Below, piece by piece: positions 63,393 to 64,000 of a stretch of DNA of 64,000 bases. Position numbers and translations under genes: made by a program. The notes below the pieces were generated by a model, which saw nothing but the letters and a program-made list of their open reading frames with translations, had not been told where the DNA came from and made no database searches. Numbering within the stretch: the first letter of the stretch is position 1; each line of letters starts with the position of its first letter. Origin of the DNA: Sulfurospirillum sp. (GTDB lineage Bacteria > Campylobacterota > Campylobacteria > Campylobacterales > Sulfurospirillaceae); assembly GCA_016744795.1 (NCBI GenBank), contig JADGDR010000009.1, forward strand, positions 1-64,000, in the 5' to 3' direction.

Positions 63393-64000
63393 TTGGATAG
63401 TATACAGATAATAATTTTAAGTCTTATTCAAGGCTTTACAGAGTTTTTACCAATTTCAAGTTCAGCTCACCTTATTCTTGCTCCAAAGATTTTTGGCTGG
63501 CAAGATCAAGGTTTGGCTTTTGATGTTGCCTTACATGTAGGTACACTAATCGCTGTTTTATGTTATTTTAAATCCGAGATAGTAACTATACTAAAAGATC
63601 TTTTAGAAAGTATTAAGATAAAAGAAAGTGTAGGTGAAAGCACCTTAGGTTGGGCGGTTTTAATAGGAACTATTCCTGTTGGGCTTGCTGGTCTTAGTTT
63701 TGATAATTACATTGGCGATACTTTAAGAACACCACAAGTAATAGCTGCGACAACTTTAATATTTGGTTTAGCTTTGTTTTTTGCGGATAGAAAAGCAGGT
63801 ATAAAAAGTGAAACAGCTATAACTATTAAAGTTGCTATTTTGATTGGAATGGCTCAAGCTATAGCTTTGATTCCTGGAACTTCTCGTTCAGGCATAACTA
63901 TGACAGCTGCATTACTTTTAGGTTTTAGTAGGGTTGCCTCAGCTAGGTTCTCTTTTTTGCTTTCTATCCCTGTTATAGTATTAGCTGGTGGTTTAGAAAT
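63393..64000 (+). CDS. uppP: Undecaprenyl-diphosphatase, partial at window end
   Basis: TTG start with AAAGGC 8-10 bp upstream; reads LDSIQIIILSLIQGFTEF and continues open to base 64000. Signatures are LIQGFTEFLPISSSAH, and PGTSRSG with ITMTAALLLGFSR. Recycles the undecaprenyl carrier for the cell wall. The 3' end is outside the window. Confidence 0.95.
   Translation, partial: MDSIQIIILSLIQGFTEFLPISSSAHLILAPKIFGWQDQGLAFDVALHVGTLIAVLCYFKSEIVTILKDLLESIKIKESVGESTLGWAVLIGTIPVGLAGLSFDNYIGDTLRTPQVIAATTLIFGLALFFADRKAGIKSETAITIKVAILIGMAQAIALIPGTSRSGITMTAALLLGFSRVASARFSFLLSIPVIVLAGGLE

Overview
The window is a low-GC chromosome segment of a Campylobacterota (Epsilonproteobacteria) bacterium, most like the Sulfurimonas/Sulfurimonadaceae group. 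The evidence is the complete S10-spc-alpha ribosomal block followed by nfu, murE, panD, ispA, tkt, gph and uppP, the many histidine kinases with an AHQWRQPL H-box, and the full CheBRD adaptation set. The genus is inferred from gene content, not from a search.

Region 1 (1-12071) is a filamentous (inovirus-like) prophage inserted in the selenocysteine tRNA gene. A 99-bp direct repeat (one mismatch) at 1-99 and 11973-12071 predicts an excised circle of 11,972 bp. On the minus strand are a HTH repressor, a Mrr-like nuclease and a second HTH protein. On the plus strand, past a cluster of operator-like palindromes, come a candidate ssDNA-binding/control protein, the major coat protein followed by a strong terminator, three small membrane virion proteins, a phage secretin (pIV-like), a Cys-rich adsorption protein (pIII-like), a pVI-like membrane protein, Zot/pI, a HUH replication initiator, two tiny membrane proteins, a tyrosine integrase split at a canonical -1 slippery site, and a C5 DNA methyltransferase whose stop codon lies inside the tRNA attachment core. 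The putative control protein and the replication initiator share an identical 17-nt ribosome-binding leader, which resembles the gene V/gene II translational control of Ff phages.

Region 2 (12160-33045) is a signal-transduction island. On the minus strand is a complete accessory chemotaxis operon: PAS kinase, response regulator, CheY, MCP, CheW, a STAS-like protein, CheA, CheR, a kinase lacking its phospho-acceptor His, CheD and CheB, followed by a GGDEF-EAL protein. On the plus strand are an OmpR-type regulator, two membrane kinases, a receiver-GGDEF-EAL protein and a diguanylate cyclase.

Region 3 (33053-41399) is mixed housekeeping: a cytochrome c-like fragment, dnaG, a LapB-like TPR protein, rnc, aroC, a glucosaminidase, rnhB, a SpoIIE-type phosphatase/kinase and an AAA ATPase. 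Region 4 (41472-55508) is the ribosomal protein block from rpsJ to rplQ with secY, map, infA and rpoA. Between infA and rpmJ lies a 303-bp gap with an extended -10 promoter, a predicted three-way-junction RNA and an intrinsic terminator, a good candidate for an undescribed leader or small RNA. Region 5 (55548-64000) carries nfu, murE, a ferredoxin, panD, ybaB, a PDZ protein, ispA, tkt, gph and the 5' part of uppP.

The palindrome TTACATGTAA occurs 14 times in the 52-kb chromosomal part and never in the prophage.
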